Shown here piece after piece: positions 19,852-31,265 of a DNA stretch of 64,000 nt (positions are counted from its first letter, which is position 1; the number at the start of each line of letters is the position of its first letter). Location: positions 62,001 to 126,000 of the forward strand of contig JALIZF010001769.1 in assembly GCA_029948255.1 (NCBI GenBank). Direction: 5' to 3'. The notes under the pieces were generated by a model. The model was not told where the DNA came from, did not search any database, and was given only the letters and a program-made list of their open reading frames with translations. The position numbers and the translations under genes were made by a program. The stretch comes from Telmatactis stephensoni (lineage: Eukaryota; Cnidaria; Anthozoa; Actiniaria; Isophelliidae).

Positions 19852-22625
19852 TCTTGTGAAAGATAAGATGTCTGTATCAGAGATCAATAGGCTGTTGTAC
19901 ACAGGATCATTTGTTGTTGCTGATAGGTTGGGTTTGATTGGAAGAAGAAAGGGAAGAAGTTTGACATGAAGAAACCTAGGTGGCAAAGAAGGATTGAAAA
20001 GAGCATTGTTGAGTGGCGAAAGGATTTGTCTAGAGTAGAGGAGTTGAGAAAAGGTAATGTGCTGAGTAAGAAGATAATGGACCGGTTGATCAGAAAGTAT
20101 GAGGTTGTTGCAAAAGGGACAGTAGCTGTGGTTACTTTGCTCAAAGAAAAATTAAATCGGGAAGCTTGAAGATACAGTGGTATCTGGACAGTTTGCACAA
20201 AGACTAGACAGAACAATTTGTTCAAAAATAATCAGAGTCAGCTGTACAAGGAATTGGATGGAAAGGCAACCTTGGGGTCAACTGAAGCACCTGATGCTAG
20301 GGAGGCAACAGAATTCTGGAGTGGGATTTGGTCGGTGGAGAAGAGGCATAATGATGAGGCTAGTTGGTTTAGAGAAGTGAGAGATAAGACGAGTGAGGTG
20401 ACAAAGCAAGGTGAAGTTTGTATCAGTGGTTAAGGATGTCCAAGGTGGAATCCGGAAGATGGCTAATTGGAAGGCTCCAGGTCCAGATGGTGTGAGGGGA
20501 TTTTGGTTTTAAGAGGTTCAGGTCTTTGCATGGGATGATTGCAAAGAGTTTACATGGTTGTTTGACTAGAGGGCAGGTGCCAGACTGGATGGTGAAGGGT
20601 AGGACTGTGCTGATTCAGAAGGATCGTGCCAAAGGAACAGAGGCAAGCAATTACAGACCGATAACATGTTTACCGTTGATGTGGAAGCTTCTCACTGGGA
20701 TTTTGGCTGAGAAGCTGTATCAGCATTTGGACGTGAATGGGTTGTTGCAGGATGAGCAGAAGGGATGTCGGAAGATGTCGAGAGGGACAAAGGATCAGTT
20801 GTTAATTGACAAGGCTGTTTTGAGGGAAGCGCGGGTGAGGAAGAGATGTCTAGCGATGGGGTGGATTGATTACAGGAAGGCATATGACATGGTGCCACAT
20901 TCCTGGCTTGTGGAGATGTTGGAGATGGTGAAGGTGGCTGATAATGTGATGGGACTGTTGTGTGGTAGTATGAAGGATTGGAGGACTGTGTTGACATCGA
21001 ATGGGGAAGTGTTGGGAGAAGTGGGGATTAAGCGTGGAATATTCCAGGGGATTCACTGTCCCCTCTGCTGTTTGTTCTTGCTATGATCCCCCTCACCATG
21101 TTGTTGAGAAGGGAGACCATCGGGTACAAGTTTGGAAAGGAGCATCGGGTGATGAATCATCTGCTGTTCATGGATGACTTGAAGTTGTATAGTAGATCGG
21201 AGGAGGAGTTGGAGAGGTTGATTGAGGTGGTTCAGGTATATTCGAGGGATATTGGATGGAGTTTGGGTTGGACAAGTGTGCAGTGTTGGTATTAAAGCAG
21301 GGAACTAAAGAACGTTGTGAAGGGATTGTTTTGCCTGATGGTCAGGTAATGAGTGAGATGGACGAGAATGGGTATAAGTACTTGGGTGTGTTAGAAGGGG
21401 CAGATATCATGCAGAAGGAAATGAAGAAGAAGTAAGAGATGAGTACTTGAGAAGGGTGAAGCTTGTGGCAAAGTCGAAGTTGTATGGTGGTAATTTGATC
21501 AAGGCGATCAATACTTGGGCTGTCAGTGTGGTAAGGTATAGTGCTGGGATTTTGGACTGGAGTGATCGGGAGTTGAAGGAGATGGATGTAAAAACGAGAA
21601 AGAGGTTGACAATGTTTGGGGTCTTTCACAAGAAGGGGAGTGTTCCGAGGTTGTACATGAAAAGGAAGCATGGTGGTAGGGGGCTGATCAGTATTGTTTG
21701 ACTGTGTGAGGCAGAAGAGCTGGGTTTGTTTGGGTATGTTAAAGAGAGTGACAAGTGGATGCTAAAGGTGGTTGGGTGAGTCGTTGCAGGTTTGGTGAGA
21801 CAAAGAAAGGAGTAATAAGAAGAGGGTGCAGAAGGAGAGGAAAGAAAATTTCCTAGAGAAAAGGTTGCATGGAAAATTTACTGAGGGATGTGAGCGATGT
21901 TGCTGATGAGCGGTCTTGGCCAGTGGGTTAAGGGCAGGATATTTGGGTAAGGGCACTGAGGGGTTTGTTTTTGCAGCACAGGAGCAAGCTCTGAGGACAA
22001 GGTTTTTCCGGGCAACCATTCAGAAAGAGAATGTGGACCCAAAGTGTAGGGTTTGTGGGAAGGAGGTGGAGTCTGTTGGCCATTGGCGAGTGGTTGTAGT
22101 GTTTTGGCCCAGAAGCAATATAAGAAGAGACATGATCGGATGGGGTTGAGGGTGTATTGGGAGCTGTGTCGGAAGTATGGAGTGAAATGTGCCTGATGTT
22201 TGGTATAAGGAGGTTCCAGATGAGGTTAGGATTTCGGATGATGGAGAAGTAGAGATTTGGTGGGGACAGGAGCGTCGAGACAACACACAGAAGATGGAAC
22301 ATAATCGTCCAGATGTTACTGTGTTGACCGAGCGGCTCGTAAGTGGACCTTTGTTGATTTCTCGGTGCCTTGGGATCGTAATGTGGTGGTGAAGGAAGAG
22401 GAGAAAATTGCTAAATATTCTCCTCTTGCAAAGGAGATACGAAAGTTGCACCGGGTGTCAACAAAGGTGGTTCCGTTGGTTGTTGGTTCTCTAGGGGTCG
22501 TGTCTAGTAATCTTGAGGGGTACCTGGAAAGATCTAGGTATTCCAGACGTTCTGGGTGGTATGCAGACGTCTGCGGTCATAGGGGACCACCCTCATTCTG
22601 CAGAGTGTGCTTAGTCTCTAAGCCC
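19852..22625 (+). pseudogene. RT and endonuclease of copy C, many frameshifts
   Basis: The reading frame shifts repeatedly but the order of motifs is complete: MANWKAPGPDGVRGFW (20459 on), SNYRPITCLPLMWKL, MGWIDYRKAYDMVPHSW (motif A Asp), RGIFQG at 21030, NHLLFMDDLKLYSRS (catalytic pair), YKYLGV, CRVCGKEVESVGHW, and the endonuclease IWW ... PDVTV ... FVDFSVPWDR in separated frames. At least eight single-base indels are visible compared with copy A. Many lie in G or A runs (for example GGTTGGGTGAG, CAAAGAAAGGAG). The element was autonomous-type; this copy cannot make the protein as read. Confidence -1.
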
Positions 22626-22712
22626 CAGGTCTTGGGGTCGAGGCTAAGCAGTATCTTACACCTGTAGTGTGAATAAAACCTCCACTCAGGTTGTCTATCT
22701 ATAGAAATTCCT

Positions 22713-22780
22713 TATTATTATTATTATTATTTTAATATTTGTGAATTATTTAGAATTATTTATGCATTATTATTATTATT
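22713..22780 (+). repeat. Interrupted ATT tract between LINE copies
   Basis: (TTA)n, then degenerate AT-rich sequence, then (ATT)n again before the next truncated copy. Confidence -1.
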
Positions 22781-22998
22781 AGGGGTTGTGTCAAGTAATC
22801 TTGAGGGGTACCTGAAAGATCTCGGTATTCCAGACGTACTGGGTGGTATGCAGACGTCTGTGGTCATAGGGACCACCCTCATTCTTCAGAGTGTGCTTAG
22901 TCTCTAAGCCCCAGGTCTTGGGGTCGAGGCTAAGCAGTATCTTACACCTGTAGTGTGAATTAAATCTCCACTCAGGTTGTCTATTTATAGAAATTCTG
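22781..22998 (+). mobile_element. RLE-LINE family 2, copy D (last ~218 bp)
   Basis: It starts at AGGGGTTGTGTCAAGTAATC within the last coding codons of the endonuclease protein and runs to the family tail, followed by a short (ATT)n. It is the third truncated copy in the same microsatellite. It encodes only the C-terminal residues ending LQSVLSL. Confidence -1.
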
Positions 22999-24256
22999 TA
23001 TTATTATTATTATTATATAACGCGCGCTCCGATTGGATGATAAGAACGTGTGAGCAACTCGATGGACAGCATACTGACATGAATGTTTCCTTTTCTTGCC
23101 TTTTTGTTTTCGTAAAATGGACGAAAATTTCGATTTATTTTCAAACAATTTGTTTGTTGACTTAAACTACGATGAAGAAAGCTTTCCAAACTTTAGTGTG
23201 GGTAAAGCGACATTTTGCGACTTATCTGAAAATGATCTGCAAAAGATCCTCGAAGAAAAGACATATGACAGTTTCTACGTTTAAAGGTATGAATTTTGCA
23301 GGGTTCCCACTCACTTTGAAAAACAAAATTCTCTGACTTTTCCCTGACTTTTCCATGACCTATACCCATTTTTCACTGACCACTCCACACACTTGTCTTT
23401 GGTCACTTTAATAAAATTTTACCATGAAACTACAACAAACATGGGCAAGTCTTTTTTATACTGTTTTCAATGTCTTTGCTACACGATCAATGTTGTGTTG
23501 TTCCTTGTCAATTTCTTTTCTCTTTTCTTTTCCCTTTGTCCTCAATGCATTTGACTTAACAAGAACGCCTAGGTCATTCTTCTTTTTAGCTTTTGCAGCA
23601 AGTTCATCTGCTTCTTTGACAAGGTTGTTAGCCACTATTTCAAGCTTCTGCTTTTTCTTCTTGGCTTAACGAATCTCTTCCTCAATCTCTTTCTTCTGGG
23701 GCGTTCTTTTTTAGTGACTGTTGCTGATAATTTCTTTTCTGACAATGAGGCATTGTATCTGGCACGAGCATGCTTGCAGGAAGTGAGAAGCTCTTATGTG
23801 ATGCTTTCTTCAATGGGACAGTCAAGACTTTTGATGCCACTATAAGCTCTATGGTAACCAACTAATGTATCTTGATGCAAATTATTGCTCACTATCATGT
23901 CTTTATTGTGAGAACTGAATCCTCTTTCTATACAGGACTGACCATGAGACAGATCAGATAATAGAGACCTTAAGATTGACGTTTTCCAAATTTACCGCAA
24001 ACGGCAAACCGCGGTTTGAGGTTTGACGTTTGACGTTCGCGGTATTCCTGTGTGTTCGTTTAAGATTCACGAATTTCTTAGCGCGAAGTACCATGGGAGT
24101 TTTTAAAAATCAAGATTGCGGCAGCTAGAAGGTAAAAGTGTTTTTATCTACTCTACTTCATTCTTTGCCCATATTTTTTTGTTTTATCTCATCTGTAGTA
24201 TGCTAAATTTGTTTTTGTGTGATTACAGAAGAGAACTGAGAGATGTCCTCTTTGTT

Positions 24257-25661
24257 ATGTCGCATGAAAATAGCAGTTCAAATTCAGACTCAAGTGATGA
24301 TGACGATCTTGATGTGTTGTTCCTCGAAACAGCGTTCGGAGAAAAGCGTAACCTTGGGGAAAAACTAAACCTGGCGGACATAAGCGAAGTCGAATGTGAA
24401 GAATTGTTTAGCTAACATTTAATGTTTTGTATGCACAAAATGTAGAATGTTTTATTGGCATTTCTATTAATGAATGACTCATGACCACCTTCCAGATTTG
24501 AAAAACACGATATGGCTCGCCTTCTTGAAGCATTAGAAATACCTCCAGTTTACATATGTCATCAGGGCTCAAGCTTCACGGAAATGGAAGCTTTAATGAT
24601 AATGCTACGGAGACTAACTTACCCAAACAGATGGTGTGACCTGGTTAACATTTTTGGCAGGTCTGAGCCTGAATTAAGCATGGTTTTTAATATGGTAAAC
24701 ATTTTTATACTTTTTTGTTTTAATAATGATACATAATAATTTGTACTCAGACAGTGTTTTAACTTTTGTAGATTGTGGATGACATATATACTCGTTTCAA
24801 TCACCTCCTAAGTGATCTGAACTTAATATGGCTAGATCCAGCACATTTTGCTCACATCATACATCAGAAGGGAGCCCCACTGAACCAGTGTTGGGGTTTT
24901 ATAGATGGGACTACTCGAAGGATCAGCAGACCTGTGCGTAATCAGAGAATTATGTTTAGTGGACACAAGAGAGTTCATTGTATTAAATTTCAGGTGTGTA
25001 ACATTTAACTATTGGATAATTGCACTTCTTTCTGCAATCATAAATGCAATCTGTAATGTATACGATCATTCAAATTGTTATTTGTTTCTGATTGTTTGGA
25101 ATGCAGCACATAAATAGTTCTATTTAAAATGCAGTGTTCAAATAATTGCACACTAGTGAAATGTGATTTTTCTACAATTTTTTTTTCCATTAATAGTGTG
25201 TGAATGCTCCTAATGGGCTTATAGCTCATCTCTATGGACCAATCGAGGGGAGGCGGCATGATGCCTTTATGCTTGGTGTCAGCAACTTACTACCACAGCT
25301 TGAGAGGATTACAAAGCCTAATGGTGATCCATATGTTGTTTATGGCGATCCAGCATATGGAGTATCACGACATATCATATCTCCATTTGGCGGAGCACAA
25401 CTAACTCCAATGGAACACCAATTCAACAGCGATATGAGTAAAGTGCGCATAAGTGTGGAATGGGCATTTGGCAAAATTTCTCAGTATTTTGCTTTCTTAG
25501 ATTTTCACAGAAACCAAAAAATTCTTTTGCAGCCAGTGGGAAAGTATTATGTAGTTGGAGCAATTTTGACTAACTGCCACACTTGCCTATATAGTTCACT
25601 TACAAGTTCCTATTTTGGATTGGAACCTCCATCACTAGAGTCGTACCTATCTAACACATAA
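24257..25661 (+). CDS. Harbinger (HARBI1-type) DDE transposase, 4 exons
   Basis: Exons: 24257-24411, 24496-24694, 24772-24993, 25197-25661. Exon 1 encodes an acidic N-terminus ending CEELF; exon 2 continues RFEKHDMARLLEALEIPPVY and MLRRLTYPNRWCDLVNIFGR. Exon 3 has the first Asp (QCWGFIDGTTRRISRP) and FSGHKRVHCIKFQ. Exon 4 has HLYGPIEGRRHDAF, the second Asp (VVYGDPAYGVSR) and the Glu (VRISVEWAFGKIS). All three catalytic acids are present. Phases agree across the three introns. Intron 1 begins CT instead of GT at 24412, while introns 2 and 3 are GT-AG. The start at 24257 is the best Met in the exon, but an upstream exon is possible. The protein should excise and insert the element with its Myb partner. 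Confidence -1.
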
Positions 25662-26360
25662 GTATATTTTTAAGTTGTCAACAGTTATGTATTTGACTGT
25701 GAAGTGCATTTGAAAACTTTTTTTTAACAACAAATGCATACAAACCAAAACAACATAACTGGTTCCAAATATCATAAATAAATAAATCTGTGCAGTTGTT
25801 ACAACTTTTCCTTCATGAACTTCAAACTGGTTCCAAATATGACAAATGAATTAAATATGCAAGTTGTTACAACTTTTCTTTCATGAACTTCAAGAGTGCA
25901 TGCACTTAATCTGTGAAACATAAATATTATATAATAGTAGTAAATTATGGTCTGCATTCCTTTGTTTCCTATTGTCTAATCAACACTATTTAGTAGTTAT
26001 TAGTAGTATTTGTTACACGGATTAAGTGCATGCACTCTACTGGGTAGACAAAACAATTGGACACATAACTTCAATAATAAATAATAAATATCAATAATAG
26101 ATATCAATAATAAATATCTTATGAGACAGTTTGCTACATTTTGGTGTCAACCTTAAACTACACAACTCAAAATATCCTGTCATCATTCAAAATATATATT
26201 TCAATTAAAATTTGTTAAGCTTATTTCCTCAGAGCAAATGATAATATTTCCATTATAAAGATAGAATGAACCAGGAAAAATTAAACTGTAACTGCTTAAA
26301 CTGTAAGAACTCATAGAACACATTGCAATTTAACTATGAGTGTCTCTATGCATGGTACTT

Positions 26361-27977
26361 TCAAGGCAAACACTTATTTTTTAGAAGATAAAGAAATGCC
26401 CTTCTCTCCTCCATCTCTATTTTCAGTTTTTCCTTTCTCTCAGCTGCTTCATCTTCATATTTCTGCTTTTGTAGCTCTAACTCTTTTGATCTGATCTCTA
26501 GTTCCTGTTCTTTAAGGTCTGCCTTTCTCTCGTATTTTTTCTCAAGAAGTTGAACTGCACTAAGTCTTGTTGCCCTCTTTCTAGTGGCCTTGCCTTTTGT
26601 TACTGATATGTAAAAAAGCAGATATTTAGAGTGTTGCATGACAAAAACAAAACATTGCTAATTAGCTCAAATGCAATAGATATACACTAGATTTGCTCCT
26701 TTTTTTTGAATTTTGGGGTTTGTAATGTGTTGGTTTTAGAGATGTGAATGACTTAGTCCGAGTGAGTAAAGCACCTTGCTTTCCTTGTAAAATGGCTTTA
26801 CACAGGCTATGCAAGGCTGTTATAGACACCTTGCACCACGTCGGAATGCAGCTCCATCTGGAGGACAAAACATATTGATTCTCTCAAGAGAGCAAAAGTC
26901 CTTTGTTTTGTTCCCCAGATTGAGCTGCTGTGACATCATGTGCAAGGGGTCTATAGTTGTTTATGTGTGCGTGGTCAGTAAGTGTTACACTAGTTTTACA
27001 AATATTTTTGAGTGATTCAGTTTATCTGGGGAAAAAAGTTCACAATAGTTGGTACTTAGTAGACTCTTAAACCCATTGTTTTCTATTGTTCATTATCTAC
27101 TAGTACTCAGTAGTCAGTCAACTTTCTTTCATCGATTAAATATAATCACTCTAGCTATCATGGCTACTCTTTGAAAACACTTACTAGTACATATAACTCA
27201 CCTGTTGATGGGGTGCTAGAACTATCATCACTATCAGATTCAGATCCTGCACTCTCATCACTCTCTTGTTTTCTCTCTGAAACAGCATTATTCATATAAT
27301 TAAAACACTGAATTAGAATCAAAGACAAATCTTTAATCTGCAATTTACATAAATGCAGCCAATTACAAATATTAATCTTACTAGCTATTCCAGATAAAGC
27401 TGCCGCTCTCATCTCCAGCCCCTTTTCCTTGTCTTCCTTTTCTTTTTGCTTTTTTTCTCCCTTTCAAGAAGTTGTTTGTTTTTGAGCTCTTGCATATCTC
27501 GTTTATATGTAGATATATCATGCAGTAATTGCTCAAGTTCTGTGTATTCCTCTTCTGTTCCTGATCTGGAAACATCATACACTTTATTGAGACTCAAATA
27601 TAACAATAGTTCAGCTTTTAGATTACATGAAAATCTAAGAAGTTTCGAGTCATCCTCAGCAGGGCAATCCCACAGTCTTATAAAGACATATTTAAAAGTA
27701 CATACATAAGCTTAACAAATCAAAAGAACAAAGTTGACTCGAATTAAGCTTACTTTTTCAAAGTCCTTTTGTCTTCTTGTTTGTATTTATCCAGTAAACG
27801 ATCAAGTATTTCCCTACAACCTCTTCCCTTAATTACAACGACTTTATCTTTATCACTAAATTTAGTACTTAAAGTCTTGGCTATTTCTTCCCAATCTGAC
27901 GGGGAGCTAGGGGTTTTCCCTAGCACCTCTTTACAAAGACAGATATCTTGACAAGGTAATGGCCAACGGAAAGGCAT
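26361..27977 (-). CDS. Harbinger Myb-like accessory protein, 4 exons
   Basis: Exon 1 (27977-27755) has a Myb/SANT-like segment: SPSDWEEIAKTLSTKFSDKD and KGRGCREILDRLLDKYK, then a GTAAGC donor. Exon 2 (27565-27382) encodes a coiled coil (EEEYTELEQLLHDISTYKRD) and, after a one-base slip in a run of seven A (27450-27456), EKEDKEKGLEMRAAALSGIA. Exon 3 (about 27278-27202) is Ser/Asp-rich (SAGSESDSDDSSSTPSTG). Exon 4 (about 26605-26361) is a long charged helix (LKEQELEIRSKELELQKQKY). In Harbinger systems this partner binds the TIR region and carries the transposase into the nucleus. The homopolymer slip may be a sequencing error. Confidence -1.
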
Positions 27978-29181
27978 CTAAAAATTAAATAAATGAAAGG
28001 TTCAAGGTGAAGTAAAATGCAGATAGCCTCTGTTCGGTATCTACTGCGAAAAGAATCCCAGAAAAAGTTGTTTTCTGTTATTTTGAACACGTGCCACGAA
28101 GGCCGCCATGTTTGCTTTTTCATTCATTCTAAAAATTGCTAAAATTCGCAAGCTAATTGACTAAAAAATACAGAAAAATTATCAAATCAAATCGTCAAGA
28201 TATAGTAAAAACTTTCTGTGTGCCCTAAACGCGAGTTTACAACAATTAAAAGGCAAAAAAGTCTGCGGGAAACCACTTACCTCTAGAGAGTGCTCCTGAC
28301 GTAAAAACGTGAACGGCGAACGGCAAACCTGACGGCAAGCACAAGGTCACGTGACATCTTGACGTTTGAGGTTTGCGGGAAATGCCTAAAAACCTCAATC
28401 TTAATGTCCCTAATGAGCAACATTTTCACCGTTAACCATAGATTTTTATACTCTGCTTTGTTGTCAAAGTATTCAGCTAGAAAGACATCTAGGCCTTTGT
28501 CTTTTCGGCTATAGGAACTGAAATCATCTTTGTGATACCTTCCCACATCATCTATCAGTGAATATAACCATCTTGAAACTTGAGGGTCTTGAAGCCATAA
28601 CTGGTTAAATATTGTTCGCTTTGCATTACTATTCTTCCCCAACTTCTCTCTCAAGATGTCACCACAGGAAACCCATTTAAAGAATAATTTCAAGGGAACT
28701 TTTAGGTATCTTTCTTTCCAGAACAATACTTCTTTCCAGAACAATACAAAAATTCCCTGACTTTTCCCTGACATTTTAGAAAAAATGAAAAATTCCCTGA
28801 CCAAAATCGGAATTCCCTGACTTTTCCCTGACCTTGAAAAAAATAGGCGCACAAAATGCGCATGTAGCTACAGCCTTACAGCAATTTTCAGAATTATGCG
28901 AACTCATGCATTGAAAAAGTCCGTTAGAATATTTGGTTATTCACTTCTGTCAATCAATTTTAAAAATTAAAAATACGAACATTAACCTTATACCAAAATC
29001 ATATTTAGCTTTTACAGGTCGTTTAAAGATCATATTATGTCATTTGGTATGTTTTTAGAGATCTTTATGAGCAGTATTTTTTGGATTGTTTGTTTGAGCA
29101 TAGTTAATTAACTATGGTTTGAGTGAGCGGAAGCGAAAAACCAAATTCCAATGGACTGTTTGGATGTAGGTCAGAGTTCAC

Positions 29182-29535
29182 ATTATTTCGAAAATCGCTA
29201 TAATCTAGAGAGGAAATTACATTTTTTACAATAACAAATAATCGTTGGGATTGAAATTGGATTCCTCAAGGAACGTGTTTGATTGCACGCGTAATAAAAG
29301 TGAGCTACAAACTGTATTGAAAATGTCAATCTATTCAATCAATTTGAACTGAGTACCTATTATTTCGAAAATCGCTATAATCTAGAGAGGAAATTACATT
29401 TTTTACAATAACAAATAATCGTTGGGATTGAAATTGGATTCCTCAAGGAACGTGTTTGATTGCACGCGTAATAAAAGTGAGCTACAAACTGTATTGAAAA
29501 TGTCAATCTATTCAATCAATTTGAACTGAGTACCT
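29182..29535 (+). repeat. Perfect-looking 177 bp tandem duplication
   Basis: ATTATTTCGAAAATCGCTAT begins at 29182 and again at 29359. The two 177 bp units appear identical through GAACTGAGTACCT. It lies in the noncoding right part of the hAT-like element. Either a very young duplication or an assembly artefact. Confidence -1.
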
Positions 29536-30460
29536 ATTATAAAAAAGCCCTGTCTCAATCGTTCCTAAAGTAAATGTAAAAGAAACGTTGGGAATCAGGT
29601 ACTAAAATAACTAAGGAGAAATAAACTGTCAGGCGAGAAGTCGTGTATAAACACAGTACTTGAAGCGAAAATTCGTCTGTAGAAAATCGTAAGCAGGCTT
29701 CGCTAAAGTTGTGGCTGAAGTGTTCGTAAATTTCATGTGAGGACCCGACTTACTATTTTTTACGATTTAGCAGATACGAGGATCACTGTGAACCTTTTTT
29801 TTTGGCCGGCATCGTTTTTTCCTTCGCACAACTTCAAGTGCACAGTCGAAGCAACAGACGCAAAATCACATTCCGATAAAACTGCTGGAAATTTTCAAGC
29901 TAATGCTTGAAGCTGCAGTAAGGAGATAACCAAGGAGCAAATTATAATGTAGTTCATACAGGGTTAACATCCATTCACGTAAATTCTGATAGCTTGGAAG
30001 ATTAGATTCTACTTTGCTTTGTATTTCATCGTTTGTCAGATCAAACACTTGTACTTGCTTCTGATTGGTCAGTTTAGGACTTCTGGGCTTCCTGTGTAGG
30101 GTTACTTTCTTACTTTCTTACTTACTTACAACACGATGGCATAGTAGCTACGCCTCGAGACGAGGCTGTAGCTACAAAAATTCAAAATTCTCTGACTTTT
30201 CCCTGACTGTGGGAACCCTGTTTTGTAACATTGAATTTTGTAAGTTGTTCAGTTATTGTTTGAACGATTGCTGAGAAAACAATATTTGATTTTTATCTTC
30301 CAGCTTGGTGTAAAGAGAAAAAAATTCAAATGCAACTAGAAAACATGACAACTGGGCAGATTGACACTTATGTTAGAAGGTTTTACATGGAAGCAAGGAC
30401 AAAAACCAGCGAGATGTACAGCAAATCCACACTGCAATGTGCAATCCAAGGGCCCACTTG

Positions 30461-31065
30461 CTTACTAATTTTCATCCCATTCCTCAATGACCTATTGCAA
30501 CAGATGACTAACCGCTTTGATGGACTGTCCAAATCAGCAATATTTGCACTGCGTCTGATTCCTGCCAATCTCGACAAGCTTGGTAAGTCTTCCCTTGATA
30601 AATTGATTCAGCATTATTCTCCTGATTTGCCAGAAGTAGTGCGCCACAAGAACTGGAGCTATGGAAGCGCTTCTGCCAAAGTTTTTTTTATTTGATACAT
30701 CTATCTTTTCACAAGACTCAATGATTAGATTTAATTCATTATGAAAGTTGTATGAAACGTGCATATTTTGTTTTCAGGGCCACTAGCTCTACCAAACCTA
30801 ATATTTGCACGAGACCTTGAAGGCCTGCAAACAAAGCCATTACACCATTCTGTGTTTGATGATCACACCAGAGACAAGTGCTACAGTGGAATGTAGCAAC
30901 TACTCGCTATGCTTTGTAAAGAACCTCTATTGCAGCACAATGACAGAGGATCAATTAAAGGCACCACTTCTGCTCTTCATCCACAAGGATATATTACACT
31001 GCAGTTGTAGAAATTTCCGCATCTCGAAACCAACGAAGAATGACATTCATCAATCCCATGAGTGA
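30461..31065 (+). pseudogene. THAP/52-kDa-repressor-type hAT transposase remnant
   Basis: The exon 2 sequence from about 30460 changes to IFIPFLNDLLQQMTNRFDGL, FALRLIPANLDKL and QHYSPDLPEV, typical of hAT transposases related to the 52 kDa repressor of PKR inhibitor. After an intron-like gap (acceptor TTTTCAG at about 30778) it continues ETSATVECSNYSLCFVKNLY and CSTMTEDQLKAPLLLFIHKD. This is the C-terminal dimerisation segment (ATxERS-S-L-FVKxxxRSTMxxxRLxxLxLL-xHKDI). The Arg of ATVERS is Cys here. It stops at 31063-31065. The N-terminal THAP domain and first catalytic region are missing. Confidence -1.
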
Positions 31066-31265
31066 CCAATGATATAGATTATAAATCTGATTTTTTTATT
31101 AGTAAGATTCACTACAACAGGTTTATCAAAATGTACTATACAGCAAAACACTAGTATCCGTAATCACTTAGAATAGGTAGTGGCTCTTTGCTCTGGATGA
31201 ATAAAACTTAGGAAATAAGTGTAAAGATATTGCTTCGTGCCAGACTCATTCCAATGTGAAATTAA

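Larger units (their letters stand above)
18848..22712 (+). mobile_element. RLE-LINE family 2, near-full-length copy C
   Basis: It runs from GGCGGTGATCGTATTCC directly after (ATT)n to the family tail before another (TTA)n. At 3.9 kb it includes a 5' UTR of about 110 bp, an N-terminal DNA-binding region, RT and the endonuclease. This is the only copy here with a 5' end, so it defines the family. Location within a TAA/ATT repeat at both ends fits the microsatellite preference known for Dong-type elements of the R4 group. Confidence -1.
23963..28411 (+). mobile_element. Complete two-gene Harbinger transposon
   Basis: TIRs: left AGAGACCTTAAGATTGACGT, right end complement AGGGACATTAAGATTGAGGT. AAT directly flanks both ends (23960-23962 and 28412-28414), so the 3 bp duplication is AAT, or TAA shifted by a base. 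Subterminal GGTTTGAGGTTTGACGTTTG and, on the right, GACGTTTGAGGTTTGCGGG repeat the same word on both sides. It contains a transposase gene on plus and a Myb-like gene on minus, convergently arranged, the standard Harbinger layout. It is inserted in the hAT-like gene. Confidence -1.
23435..28710 (-). pseudogene. hAT-like transposase C-terminal region, interrupted
   Basis: The minus strand at 28710-28420 reads FNQLWLQDPQVSRWLYSLID, GLDVFLAEYFDNKAEYKNLW and LTVKMLLI. After removal of the Harbinger it continues at 23962 with LSDLSHGQSCIERGFSSHNK, then SITRELL-like and ARARYNASLSEKK, followed by a lysine-rich tail after a frameshift (KKKKQKLEIVANNLVKEADE). The LSHGQ-xx-ERGFS-xN block is a hallmark of a hAT-related family that I know from cnidarian proteins. 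One in-frame TAA and at least one frameshift are present. The exact continuation on both sides proves the nesting order. Confidence -1.
23299..30220 (-). mobile_element. hAT-like element containing a nested Harbinger
   Basis: The ends are CAGGGTTCCCAC (23299) and its complement GTGGGAACCCTG (to 30220), flanked by TTTTG on both sides (23294-23298 and 30221-30225), a possible 5 bp duplication. CTGACTTTTCCCTGAC blocks lie just inside both ends and again at 28740-28850, all in the same orientation. A gene with hAT-like C-terminal motifs reads on the minus strand and is split by the Harbinger at 23963-28411. A 5 bp duplication is unusual for hAT (normally 8 bp), so superfamily placement rests mainly on the protein. 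Confidence -1.
23117..30460 (+). pseudogene. DUF3504 (Crypton/KCTD1-like) gene fragment, exons 1-2
   Basis: Exon 1 (ATG 23117 to 23286, donor GTATGA) encodes MDENFDLFSNNLFVDLNY and LSENDLQKILEEKTYD, then needs a one-base shift to read VSTFK. Exon 2 starts at 30304 after a CTTCCAG acceptor, and the phase-1 join gives STFK-AWCKEKKIQ. It continues MTTGQIDTYVRRFYMEARTK and SEMYSKSTLQ. This matches the DUF3504 tyrosine-recombinase-derived families expanded in cnidarians (F-x-x-WC-x-E, then L-x-x-FYxExR, YSxSTL). The TATAACGCGCGC / GATTGG stretch at 23017-23038 upstream may be its promoter. The intron contains a 6.9 kb hAT insertion. Past about 30460 the exon changes into a different hAT gene, so the locus is chimeric and dead. 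Confidence -1.

Noticed and set aside
16915..22451. Long minus-strand open frames over the RLE-LINE copies
   Set aside because: They are antisense shadows of the coding strand, Pro/Leu/Ser-rich, and recur identically in each copy.
23424..23669. Plus-strand frame rich in Phe, Leu and Ser
   Set aside because: It is the complement of the Lys/Glu-rich C-terminus of the hAT-like gene on the minus strand.
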